Under the pieces are notes generated by a model, which had not been told where the DNA came from, did no database searches, and saw only the letters and a list, made by a program, of their open reading frames with translations. A DNA stretch of 64,000 nt. Origin: Streptomyces collinus (lineage in GTDB: Bacteria; Actinomycetota; Actinomycetes; Streptomycetales; Streptomycetaceae). Made by a program: the position numbers and the translations under genes. The stretch covers positions 6,200,001 through 6,264,000 of the forward strand of contig NZ_CP133771.1 of NCBI RefSeq assembly GCF_031348265.1. Direction: 5' to 3'. Positions 32,323-39,739 of this stretch are shown in pieces (the first letter of the stretch is position 1; the number at the start of each line of letters is the position of its first letter).

Positions 32323-33411
32323 ATGACGACGCCCACGATCGAGCTCAAGCCCTCCGCCAACCCGCTGTCCGCCGCGGAACGCGAGGGCATCCTGGCCAAC
32401 CCCGGGTTCGGCCGCCACTTCACCGACCACATGGTGACGATCAAGTGGACGGAAGGCCGTGGCTGGCACGACGGCCAGCTCGTGCCGTACGCGCCGATCT
32501 CCCTCGACCCCGCCACCACGGTCCTGCACTACGCCCAGGAGATCTTCGAGGGCCTGAAGGCCTACCGCCAGCCCGACGGCTCCGTCGCCACCTTCCGCCC
32601 CGAGAAGAACGCCGAGCGGTTCCAGCGCTCCGCCCGCCGGCTCGCGATGCCCGAGCTGCCGGTCGAGACGTTCATCGAGGCGTGCGACGCCCTGGTGCGG
32701 CAGGACAAGGCGTGGGTGCCGGCGCACGGCGGCGAGGAGTCCCTCTACCTGCGCCCGTTCATGATCGCCACCGAGGTCGGGCTGGGTGTGAAGCCGGCCA
32801 ACGAGTACCTGTTCCTGGTGATCGCCTCCCCGGCCGGGGCGTACTTCCCCGGTGGTGTGAAGCCGGTCTCCATCTGGGTCTCCGAGGACCGCGTCCGCGC
32901 CGTCCCCGGCGGCATGGGCGACGCGAAGACGGGCGGCAACTACGCGGCGTCCCTGCTCGCGCAGGCCGAGGCCGCGACGAAGGGCTGCGACCAGGTCTGC
33001 TACCTCGACGCCGTGGAGCACACGTGGGTCGAGGAGCTGGGCGGCATGAACCTGTACTTCGTGTACGGCGACAAGATCGTGACGCCCTCGCTCACCGGCT
33101 CGATCCTGGAGGGCGTCACCCGCGACTCCCTGCTCGCCGTCGCCCGTGACCTCGGGTACGAGGCGGAGGAGGGCCGCATCTCGGTCGACCAGTGGCAGCG
33201 GGACTCGGAGAACGGCTCGCTGACGGAGGTCTTCGCCTGCGGTACGGCCGCTGTGATCACCCCGGTCGGTACGGTGAAGCGGGCCGGGGCGGAGTGGAAG
33301 CAGAGCGGGGGAGAGCCGGGCGAGGTCACGCTGCGGCTGCGCCAGGCGCTGCTGGACATTCAGCGGGGTACGGCCTCGGACGCCCACGGCTGGATGCACC
33401 GACTGGGCTGA
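32323..33411 (+). CDS. ilvE: Branched-chain amino acid aminotransferase
   Basis: 362-aa fold-type IV PLP enzyme that makes the last step to Ile, Leu and Val from 2-keto acids and glutamate. Motifs: ILANPGFGRHFTDHM, FEGLKAYR, LYLRPFMIATE, PLP lysine in GDAKTGGNYAASL, LDAVEHTWVEELGGMN, and EVFACGTAAVITPVG. Length is typical of the 360-aa BCAT type. Preceded by a candidate leader peptide and followed by a GC-rich hairpin. Confidence 0.97.
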   Translation: MTTPTIELKPSANPLSAAEREGILANPGFGRHFTDHMVTIKWTEGRGWHDGQLVPYAPISLDPATTVLHYAQEIFEGLKAYRQPDGSVATFRPEKNAERFQRSARRLAMPELPVETFIEACDALVRQDKAWVPAHGGEESLYLRPFMIATEVGLGVKPANEYLFLVIASPAGAYFPGGVKPVSIWVSEDRVRAVPGGMGDAKTGGNYAASLLAQAEAATKGCDQVCYLDAVEHTWVEELGGMNLYFVYGDKIVTPSLTGSILEGVTRDSLLAVARDLGYEAEEGRISVDQWQRDSENGSLTEVFACGTAAVITPVGTVKRAGAEWKQSGGEPGEVTLRLRQALLDIQRGTASDAHGWMHRLG

Positions 33412-33424
33412 TGCGCCCCGGCCC

Positions 33425-33445
33425 CCCGGGGGCTCCGCCCCCGGG
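33425..33445 (+). terminator. ilvE terminator
   Basis: CCCGGGGGC/GCCCCCGGG stem (33425-33433 with 33437-33445) with a TCC loop, the common streptomycete terminator type, 14 nt after the ilvE stop. It also lies ahead of the convergent permease stop. Confidence 0.7.
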
Positions 33446-33475
33446 CCCCCGGACCTATCCCACCCACCGCCCGAA

Positions 33476-34906
33476 TCAGTCGGACACAGATGCCGGTGCA
33501 GGGGCCTCGACCCCGGGTTCCGTCGACACCGAACCCGGGGCCGTCAGCGCGTACGCCACCCCTCCCACCACCCCCGACAGCAGGAAACTGCAGTCCACCC
33601 CGCCCGTGAGGGACAGCAGCGGTCCCTCGTACGACGGCAGGGACACCGCCAGGACGCCGACAGTCGCGCCGGCCGCCCAGGAGGCGGTCGCCGGGACGTT
33701 CCACCCGGCGCGGTACCAGTAGACGCCGCCCCGGGCGCGGCGGTTGAAGACCTGGAGGGCGTCCGCGTCGTAGACCCCGCCGCAGCGGGCGAAGCCGATC
33801 AGGGTGATGACGGCCCACGGCGTGCCGATGGCGGTCAGGAGCAGCACGAAGGACGTCATCGCGTCCTGCGCGGTCGAGTAGTAGTGCCCGGCGAAGACAC
33901 AGGCCGTGGCAACGGCCGCCACCACGTACGTCGCCCGAGCCCGGGAGGCGCGCGGCAGGATCGCGTCCAGGTCGAGGCCCATCGAGTAGAGCATCAGCCC
34001 CGCGTTGCCGACCGACCCGGCCGAGGCCGCGAGGAGCAGCGGCACGAGGTACCAGGACGGGGCCGCGTCCACCAGCGGGCCCGCGTAGTCCAGGGCCGCC
34101 CCGGCCGCGTACGCCGTGAACGTGCCGAACAGCTGCGGCACCAGCAGGCCCAGCATCAGCCCCAGCCAGGTCGCGTGCAGCACCCGGCGGGAGGAGTGGC
34201 GGACCGGGGAGATGTAGCGGGTGTAGTCGCCGAGCAGCGTGATGAACGCGACCGGCCCGGACAGCCCGGCGGCCACGGCCGCGAGCAGCCAGGTGGGCCA
34301 GAACCCGCCCAGCAGATAGCCGCCGGCCTCCGGCAGCGCGGCGGTGGTGAAGGCGGGGGCGTAGGCGAATACGCCCAGCGCCAGCAGGGCCGTCATGCCG
34401 AACGCCAGCACCCGTGACATCGCCAGCAGTACCCGGTAACCGTAGACGGCGCCCGCGACGGTGGCGGCGGCGAGCAGCCCGTAGACGATGCCGTAGGACA
34501 CTCCGCCCTGCGGCAGCCCCGCCAGCCGGCCCAGCAGGCTCACCATCACGTCGCCGCCGATCCACACGGTCAGCGCCGTGTAGCCGAGGGCCAGCAGCAG
34601 CCCGACCACCGAGCCGACCAGCCGCCCGCGGACCCCGAACTGGGCGCCGGAGGAGGTCGACAGGTTGGTGCCGGTGCGCAGCGACACCAGGGCCAGCGGG
34701 GCCGTGAACAGCACACCCACCACCGTGCCCGCGAGCACCGCGCTGACCGACGACCACCAGTCCAGGCCGAAGGACGGCGGCAGCCAGCCGAAGACGATCA
34801 CGCCCAGGCAGAGGTTGGACCCGAGCAGGATCGAGACGAGATCCCGCGGCCCGCTGGTGCGTTCCTCCTCGGGGATGGTGTCGACTCCGCGCTGTTCGAT
34901 CGGCAT
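33476..34906 (-). CDS. NCS1-family (cytosine/purine/hydantoin type) permease
   Basis: 476-aa transporter with about 12 hydrophobic segments, of the nucleobase:cation symporter-1 family, which imports cytosine, allantoin, hydantoins and similar small nitrogen compounds. Family stretches include SLRTGTNLSTSSGAQFGVRG and the loop before TM helices 6-8. The substrate is unknown. ATG 34906 follows GAGGGAGA. It is divergent from the urease-like operon across a 114-bp gap with related operator-like sites, which suggests it imports the compound that operon breaks down. Confidence 0.9.
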   Translation of the reverse strand: MPIEQRGVDTIPEEERTSGPRDLVSILLGSNLCLGVIVFGWLPPSFGLDWWSSVSAVLAGTVVGVLFTAPLALVSLRTGTNLSTSSGAQFGVRGRLVGSVVGLLLALGYTALTVWIGGDVMVSLLGRLAGLPQGGVSYGIVYGLLAAATVAGAVYGYRVLLAMSRVLAFGMTALLALGVFAYAPAFTTAALPEAGGYLLGGFWPTWLLAAVAAGLSGPVAFITLLGDYTRYISPVRHSSRRVLHATWLGLMLGLLVPQLFGTFTAYAAGAALDYAGPLVDAAPSWYLVPLLLAASAGSVGNAGLMLYSMGLDLDAILPRASRARATYVVAAVATACVFAGHYYSTAQDAMTSFVLLLTAIGTPWAVITLIGFARCGGVYDADALQVFNRRARGGVYWYRAGWNVPATASWAAGATVGVLAVSLPSYEGPLLSLTGGVDCSFLLSGVVGGVAYALTAPGSVSTEPGVEAPAPASVSD

Positions 34907-34920
34907 GCTGTCTCCCTCGG

Positions 34921-34936
34921 TTAGAGCGACGTTCAA
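34921..34936. promoter_or_regulatory. Half-conserved operator near the permease promoter
   Basis: TTAGAGCGACGTTCAA shares TTAGAG-N5 with the perfect palindrome at 34989-35007, but its second arm is only partly kept. On the minus strand TTGACG (34964-34959) and CACATT (34940-34935), 18 nt apart, make a candidate promoter whose -10 overlaps this site. Confidence 0.45.
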
Positions 34937-34968
34937 TGTGATGTGCTTGGTGCATCGTCGTCAACCTT

Positions 34969-34996
34969 TTGGCCGCAGGAAATTTGTGTTTAGAGT
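34969..34996 (+). promoter_or_regulatory. Candidate promoter of the urease-like operon
   Basis: TTGGCC (34969-34974), a 16-nt spacer, then TAGAGT (34991-34996). The -10 falls inside the palindromic operator, so a bound repressor would block polymerase. Confidence 0.45.
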
Positions 34997-35007
34997 GTTG
35001 CTCTAAA
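34989..35007. promoter_or_regulatory. Palindromic operator before ureAB
   Basis: TTTAGAG-TGTTG-CTCTAAA is a perfect inverted repeat with 7-bp arms and a 5-nt spacer. It ends 13 nt before the ureAB start and overlaps the candidate -10. The TetR protein encoded at the end of the operon (38493-39092) is the natural candidate to bind it. Confidence 0.65.
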
Positions 35008-35020
35008 TGGAGGGAGTGAC

Positions 35021-35728
35021 ATGCGGCTGACCCCGACCGAACGCGACCGGCTGCTGCTCTTCGGCGCCGCCGAGCTGGCCCGCGCTCGCAGGGCCAGGGG
35101 CCTGAGGCTCAACGTCCCCGAGGCCACCGCGCTCATCGCCGACACGGTGTGCGAGGCCGCCCGGGACGGCGCCCGGCTCACCGAGGCGATCGAGCGGGCG
35201 CGGGCGGTGCTCGGGCCGGACGACGTGCTGCCCGGTGTCCCCGACGTCGTCACCGAGGTGCACGTCGAGGCCGTCTTCGACGACGGCTCGCGGCTCGCGG
35301 TCGTCTCCGACCCCATCGGGGGCGGCTCGGGGCCGGACGCCCCGGGCGCCCTGCTGCCCGGGCCCGGGCACCCCGAGCCCGAGCCGGCCGTACGGCTGAC
35401 CGTCACGAACACCGCGACCGTGCCCGTCTCGGTGACCTCCCACTTCCACTTCTTCGAGGCCAACCCGCGGCTGGACTTCGACCGCGGCCGGGCCTACGGC
35501 ATGCGGCTCGCCGTGCCCGCGGGGTCCTCCGTGCGGTTCGGGCCGGGAGAGGGCGCCGAGGTCGGCCTGGTGCCGATCGGGGGCGAGCGGATCGCCATCG
35601 GGTTCGCCGGGCTCGTCGACGGGCCGCTGGACGCGCCGGGCGCCAAGGAGGAGGCCCTGAGACGGGCCGCCGCCTGCGGCTACCTCGGCGTACCGGAAAC
35701 AGCACCCGATCGGGAGGCCGAGCGATGA
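35021..35728 (+). CDS. ureA: Fused urease gamma-beta subunit
   Basis: 235-aa protein joining the urease gamma subunit (residues 1-100, MRLTPTERDRLLLFGAAELAR...) and beta subunit (about 105-225, with HFHFFEANPRLDFDR and RFGPGEG). Such fusions are known from Helicobacter and some actinobacteria. It forms the outer part of a urease-type complex with the alpha subunit. ATG 35021 has GGAGGGAG at 35009-35016. Its TGA overlaps the ATG of the alpha gene. No ureD, ureE, ureF or ureG is nearby. Confidence 0.92.
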   Translation: MRLTPTERDRLLLFGAAELARARRARGLRLNVPEATALIADTVCEAARDGARLTEAIERARAVLGPDDVLPGVPDVVTEVHVEAVFDDGSRLAVVSDPIGGGSGPDAPGALLPGPGHPEPEPAVRLTVTNTATVPVSVTSHFHFFEANPRLDFDRGRAYGMRLAVPAGSSVRFGPGEGAEVGLVPIGGERIAIGFAGLVDGPLDAPGAKEEALRRAAACGYLGVPETAPDREAER

Positions 35729-37437
35729 GCCGCCCAGGAGGCCACCCCGCCGAGGCCCGCCGCCTCACCCCGTACGAGTACGCCGCCACCCACGGGCCCC
35801 GCGCCGGAGACCGCATCCGGCTCGGCGACTCGGGGCTGGTCGTCGAGGTCGAGTCCGACTCCCAGCGCCCCGGCGACGAGTTCCTCGCCGGATTCGGCAA
35901 GACCGCCCGTGACGGGCTGCACCTGAAGGCCGCCGCGGTCCGGGAGACCTGTGACGTCGTGGTCAGCAACGTCGTCGTGATCGACGCCGTGCAGGGCATC
36001 CGGAAGGTGTCCATCGGCATCCGCGAGGGCCGGATCTGCTCGATCGGGCGGGCCGGCAACCCCGACACCCTCGACGGGGTCGACGTCGTCGTCGGCACGG
36101 GCACCTCGATCGTCTCCGGCGAGGGCCTCATCGCCACCGCCGGGGCCGTCGACACCCACGTCCACCTGCTGTCGCCGCGGGTCATGGAGGCCTCGCTCGC
36201 CTCCGGCGTCACCACGATCATCGGGCAGGAGTTCGGGCCCGTGTGGGGCGTCGGCGTCAACTCGCCCTGGGCGCTGCGCCACGCGTTCGGCGCCTTCGAC
36301 GCCTGGCCGGTCAACATCGGCTTCCTGGCCCGGGGTTCCTCCTCCCGCCCGGCGCCTCTCGTGGAGGCCCTCGCCGAGGGAGGGGCCAGTGGCTTCAAGG
36401 TGCACGAGGACATGGGCGCCCACACCCGCGCCCTGGACACCGCCCTGCGCGTCGCCGAGGAGCACGACGTCCAAGTCGCCTTGCACAGCGACGGGTTGAA
36501 CGAGTGCCTGTCGGTGGAGGACACCCTGCGCGTGCTGGAGGGCCGGACCATCCACGCCTTCCACATCGAGGGCTGCGGCGGCGGGCACGTCCCCAACGTC
36601 CTGAAGATGGCCGGCGTGCCGAACGTCATCGGCTCCTCCACCAACCCGACCCTGCCCTTCGGCCGGGACGCCGTCGCCGAGCACTACGGCATGATCGTCT
36701 CGGTCCACGACCTGAAGACCGACCTGCCGGGCGACGCCGCCATGGCCCGCGACCGCATCCGGTCCGCCACCATGGGCGCCGAGGACGTCCTGCACGACCT
36801 GGGCGCCATCGGCATCACCTCGTCGGACGCGCAGGGCATGGGGCGCGCGGGCGAGACGGTCCGCCGTACGTTCGCCATGGCCGGGAAGATGAAGGCCGAG
36901 TCCGGCGCCTCCGACGACCACCACGACAACGAGCGCGTCCTGCGCTACCTGGCCAAGCTGACCATCAACCCCGCCCTCGCGCACGGGCTTTCGCACGAGG
37001 TCGGGTCCATCGAGAACGGCAAGCTCGCCGACCTCGTGCTGTGGCGGCCCGAGTACTTCGGTGCCAAACCGCAACTGGTGCTGAAGGCCGGCTTTCCGGC
37101 GTACGGCGTGACCGGCGACCCGAACGCGGCGACCGACACCTGCGAACCGCTCGTCCTCGGACCGCAGTTCGGCGCGCACGGGGCGACACCGGCCGAGATA
37201 TCGGTGGCGTTCGTCGCGCAGGCCGCGCTCGACCAGGGGCGCGACACCCTGCCGACCCGGCGCCGCAGGGTCGCCGTGCGCGGCACCCGCGGCATCGGCC
37301 CGGCCGACCTGCGCCGCAACTCCCGTACCGGAGCCGTCGACGTCGACCAGCGCACCGGCCTCGTCACCCTCGACGGCGAGCCGCTGCGCTCCGAACCCGC
37401 CGAGTCCGTCTCCCTCAACCGTCTCTACTTCCTCTGA
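35725..37437 (+). CDS. ureC: Urease-type alpha subunit with altered flap
   Basis: 570-aa amidohydrolase. The dinickel-site residues of urease are all readable: His145 and His147 (DTHVHLLSP), the Lys225 that is carbamylated (FKVHED), later His residues in VALHSD and HIEGCGGGH, and the Asp in TSSDAQGMG. The mobile-flap Cys of classical urease (MVCHHL) is Val327 here (IVSVHDL), with His328 kept, and HEDWG reads HEDMG. Activity on urea is likely but not assured; a substituted urea is possible. It follows ureAB by a 4-nt overlap and precedes a deiminase gene by 9 bp. Maturation proteins would have to come from elsewhere. Confidence 0.9.
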   Translation: MSRPGGHPAEARRLTPYEYAATHGPRAGDRIRLGDSGLVVEVESDSQRPGDEFLAGFGKTARDGLHLKAAAVRETCDVVVSNVVVIDAVQGIRKVSIGIREGRICSIGRAGNPDTLDGVDVVVGTGTSIVSGEGLIATAGAVDTHVHLLSPRVMEASLASGVTTIIGQEFGPVWGVGVNSPWALRHAFGAFDAWPVNIGFLARGSSSRPAPLVEALAEGGASGFKVHEDMGAHTRALDTALRVAEEHDVQVALHSDGLNECLSVEDTLRVLEGRTIHAFHIEGCGGGHVPNVLKMAGVPNVIGSSTNPTLPFGRDAVAEHYGMIVSVHDLKTDLPGDAAMARDRIRSATMGAEDVLHDLGAIGITSSDAQGMGRAGETVRRTFAMAGKMKAESGASDDHHDNERVLRYLAKLTINPALAHGLSHEVGSIENGKLADLVLWRPEYFGAKPQLVLKAGFPAYGVTGDPNAATDTCEPLVLGPQFGAHGATPAEISVAFVAQAALDQGRDTLPTRRRRVAVRGTRGIGPADLRRNSRTGAVDVDQRTGLVTLDGEPLRSEPAESVSLNRLYFL

Positions 37438-37446
37438 GGATCAACG

Positions 37447-38484
37447 ATGTCCGCAGCCGCCGACGGCTTCCGCATGCCCGCCGAGTGGGTTCCGCACGAG
37501 CGGACCTGGATGGCCTGGCCGGGCCCGAACCCGACCTTCGACGACCCCGAGGACCTGGCCGCCGCCCGGATCGCCTGGGCGTCGGTCGCCCGAGCGGTGC
37601 GCCGCTTCGAACCGGTGACGGTGGTGTGCGGACCCGGGCAGGCCGCCGAGGCCACCGCGCTCCTCGGCCCGGGCGTCGACATCGTGGAACGCGACCTCGA
37701 CGACGCCTGGATGCGCGACATCGGCCCCACCTTCCTGATCGACGGGAAGGGGGGACTGGGCGCCGTCGACTGGACGTTCAACGGCTGGGGCGCCCAGAAG
37801 TGGGCCCGCTGGGAGCACGACGCGAAGATCGCCGGGCACGTCGCCGGACTCGCCGGGGCACGGACGTACGCCTCGAAGCTCGTCAACGAGGGCGGGGCGA
37901 TCCATGTCGACGGTGAGGGAACGGTCCTGCTCACCGAAACCGTCCAGCTCGGCCCGGAGCGCAACCCCGGCTGGTCCCGCGAGCAGGCGGAGGCCGAGAT
38001 CCACGCGCAGCTCGGCACCCGCAAGGTTATCTGGCTGCCGCGCGGCCTGACCGGCGACTACCCTCCCCACGGCTTCGGCACCCTCGGGCACGTGGACATC
38101 GTCGCGGCCTTCGCCCGCCCGGGCGTCGTCGTGGCGCATTCCCAGCCGGACCCGGCCCACCCCGACCACGAGGTGACCCGGGAGGTCATCGGCCTGCTGA
38201 AGTCGCAGACGGACGCGCGCGGGCGGCGCCTGGAGGTCGTCGAGGTCCCCGCCCCGACCGTCCTGGAAGCCGACGGCCACTGGGCCGACCACTCCTACAT
38301 CAACCACTACCTCTGCAACGGCGGCGTGGTCCTGTGCGGCTTCGACGACCCGCGTGACGAGATCGCGGCCGGCATCTTCCGCCGCCTCTTCCCCGAGCGG
38401 ACCGTGACGCTGGTGGACGCCCGTACGATCTTCGCGGGCGGTGGAGGAATCCACTGCATCACCCAGCAGCAGCCGAGGACCTAG
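37447..38484 (+). CDS. aguA: Agmatine deiminase-type guanidino hydrolase
   Basis: 345-aa member of the peptidyl-arginine-deiminase-like superfamily. Conserved parts are DDAWMRDIGPTFLID, LVNEGGAIHVDGEGT, GTLGHVDIVAAF (catalytic His) and GGGIHCITQQQP (nucleophile Cys337). Agmatine deiminase turns agmatine into N-carbamoylputrescine and ammonia. The substrate is not proven here; another guanidino compound could fit. It is in one operon with the urease-like genes and a TetR gene, and no N-carbamoylputrescine amidase (nitrilase type) is present in the window. Confidence 0.88.
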   Translation: MSAAADGFRMPAEWVPHERTWMAWPGPNPTFDDPEDLAAARIAWASVARAVRRFEPVTVVCGPGQAAEATALLGPGVDIVERDLDDAWMRDIGPTFLIDGKGGLGAVDWTFNGWGAQKWARWEHDAKIAGHVAGLAGARTYASKLVNEGGAIHVDGEGTVLLTETVQLGPERNPGWSREQAEAEIHAQLGTRKVIWLPRGLTGDYPPHGFGTLGHVDIVAAFARPGVVVAHSQPDPAHPDHEVTREVIGLLKSQTDARGRRLEVVEVPAPTVLEADGHWADHSYINHYLCNGGVVLCGFDDPRDEIAAGIFRRLFPERTVTLVDARTIFAGGGGIHCITQQQPRT

Positions 38485-38492
38485 GAGCGCAG

Positions 38493-39092
38493 ATGGCCGG
38501 TGGGCGCAGGCAGGCCCCGCCCCGCGAGGACGTCCTCGCCGCCGCCATGGAGATGATCGCCGAGCGGGGTCTGGAGAGGCTCACCATGGCGGCGCTCGGC
38601 CGCGAGGTCGGCATGAGCAGCGGCCATCTGCTCTACTACTTCGGCTCCAAGGACGAACTGCTGCTGCGCACCCTGGAGTGGAGCGAGGGCCGGCTCGGGG
38701 CCGAGCGGGGGCGCTTGCTGACCCGGACCGCACCCGCCCGCGAACGCCTCGACGCCTACGTCGACCTGTACGTCCCCGACAGCCACCGCGACCCGCACTG
38801 GACGCTGTGGCTGGAGGTCTGGAACCGCTCGCAGAACGCCGACGCCGATGCCCGCGACCGGCAGGCCGCCATCGAGGGCGCCTGGCACCGCGACCTCGTC
38901 GCCCTGCTCGCCGAGGGCATCTCGCGCGGCGAGTTCCGCAGGGTCGACCCGGACCGGTTCGCCACCCGGCTGCGCTCGCTGCTGGACGGCTTCTCCATCC
39001 ATGTGGCGATCGGCCTGCGCGGCACCGACCGGGCCCAAGTCCTCGGGCACGTGCGCGAGTTCCTCGCCGACAGCCTCCTCGCGGACACCTGA
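38493..39092 (+). CDS. TetR-family regulator of the urease-like/deiminase operon
   Basis: 199-aa regulator with a TetR helix-turn-helix (LTMAALGREVGMSSGHLLYYFGSKDELLL, about residues 30-58) and a C-terminal domain of the BetI/TetR_C_6 type. It begins 8 bp after the deiminase gene. It is the best candidate to bind the TTTAGAG-N5-CTCTAAA site upstream of the operon and the related site before the NCS1 permease. Confidence 0.9.
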   Translation: MAGGRRQAPPREDVLAAAMEMIAERGLERLTMAALGREVGMSSGHLLYYFGSKDELLLRTLEWSEGRLGAERGRLLTRTAPARERLDAYVDLYVPDSHRDPHWTLWLEVWNRSQNADADARDRQAAIEGAWHRDLVALLAEGISRGEFRRVDPDRFATRLRSLLDGFSIHVAIGLRGTDRAQVLGHVREFLADSLLADT

Positions 39093-39104
39093 ACGCCCAC
39101 GCGA

Positions 39105-39438
39105 CCTGAAGACGGGTGAGCTGCACCGGATCGACGCCGCCGACCCGGCCGCCTTCACCGCGTTTCCAAGGCTCAGCGCCGACAACCGGCACCTGGCCTT
39201 CGCCTCGGCCGACCCGGGCGACACGAACCGCACGACCCGGGCCTACGTACGCGACCTGCGCACCGGGCGCACGGCCCTCGCCAGCCCGGACGCCCAGGGC
39301 GGCCCGAACGACCAGAGCGTGTCCGCCCCGGTCATCGACCGCCACGGCCGCACCGTCGCCTTCGGCAGTGCCTCACCCGACCTCGTGCCCGGCGACACCT
39401 ACGACACCTCGCACGTCTACATCCGTCACCTGAAGTGA
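39105..39438 (+). pseudogene. 3' remnant of a TolB/PD40 beta-propeller gene
   Basis: About 110 codons without a start, reading RDLKTGELHRID..., LSADNRHLAFASAD, YVRDLRTGRTALASPDAQG, VIDRHGRTVAFGSASPDLV and VYIRHLK. These are repeated blades of the PD40/WD40-like propeller found in secreted Streptomyces proteins. The 5' part is gone: the frame enters directly from the end of the TetR gene. No ribosome binding site. A decayed fragment. Confidence 0.7.
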
Positions 39439-39460
39439 CCGACCGCATCCTGAGACAACC

Positions 39461-39490
39461 GTGAGCGAAGCGCGGGGGTTGTGCCAGACT
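39461..39490 (+). promoter_or_regulatory. Candidate cimA leader promoter
   Basis: GTGAGC (39461-39466), an 18-nt spacer, and CAGACT (39485-39490). RNA would start near 39497, the first base of the leader GTG, so the leader would be leaderless. Both hexamers are imperfect. Confidence 0.35.
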
Positions 39491-39496
39491 GCCCCC

Positions 39497-39547
39497 GTGC
39501 TCTCGTTCGCCACGATTATTGGCAGCAGGCGCGCCGGTCCGCAGTGA
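39497..39547 (+). CDS. Probable cimA leader peptide
   Basis: 16-codon ORF MLSFATIIGSRRAGPQ starting with GTG, containing two adjacent Ile codons, both the rare ATT. It is followed 55 nt later by a hairpin with a T-run and then cimA. Citramalate synthase feeds isoleucine synthesis, so an Ile-Ile stall site fits attenuation by isoleucine. A longer in-frame version could begin at GTG 39461. Confidence 0.6.
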   Translation: MLSFATIIGSRRAGPQ

Positions 39548-39601
39548 CCACCACGTACGACCAGGTACGGGTGGACACCGTCGTCCTCGACCCGCGCGCA
39601 G

Positions 39602-39627
39602 ACCTCTCGCACCCGCGAGAGGTTTTT
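39602..39627 (+). terminator. cimA attenuator terminator
   Basis: ACCTCTCGC (39602-39610) pairs perfectly with GCGAGAGGT (39615-39623) around a 4-nt loop, followed by T's to 39627. It lies between the leader ORF and cimA, 113 nt before the cimA start. Confidence 0.8.
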
Positions 39628-39739
39628 CGCATTTCTGGCCCACCCACAGCCGGAGGCGAGAGCGCGAGGGAGTATGTGAGGGCGGTGGAGCCGGTCATTC
39701 CGGTACGACCGAGATCCCATCCTCAGGAGCCTTGAGACC

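Noticed and set aside
35725..37437. Calling the urease alpha gene inactive because of the flap change
   Set aside because: All metal-binding and catalytic His/Lys/Asp residues are present, and the flap Cys is not strictly needed in classical urease.
39481..39735. 84-codon frame through the cimA leader region
   Set aside because: It runs through the attenuator hairpin and has no ribosome binding site. The 16-codon leader in another frame fits the regulatory layout better.
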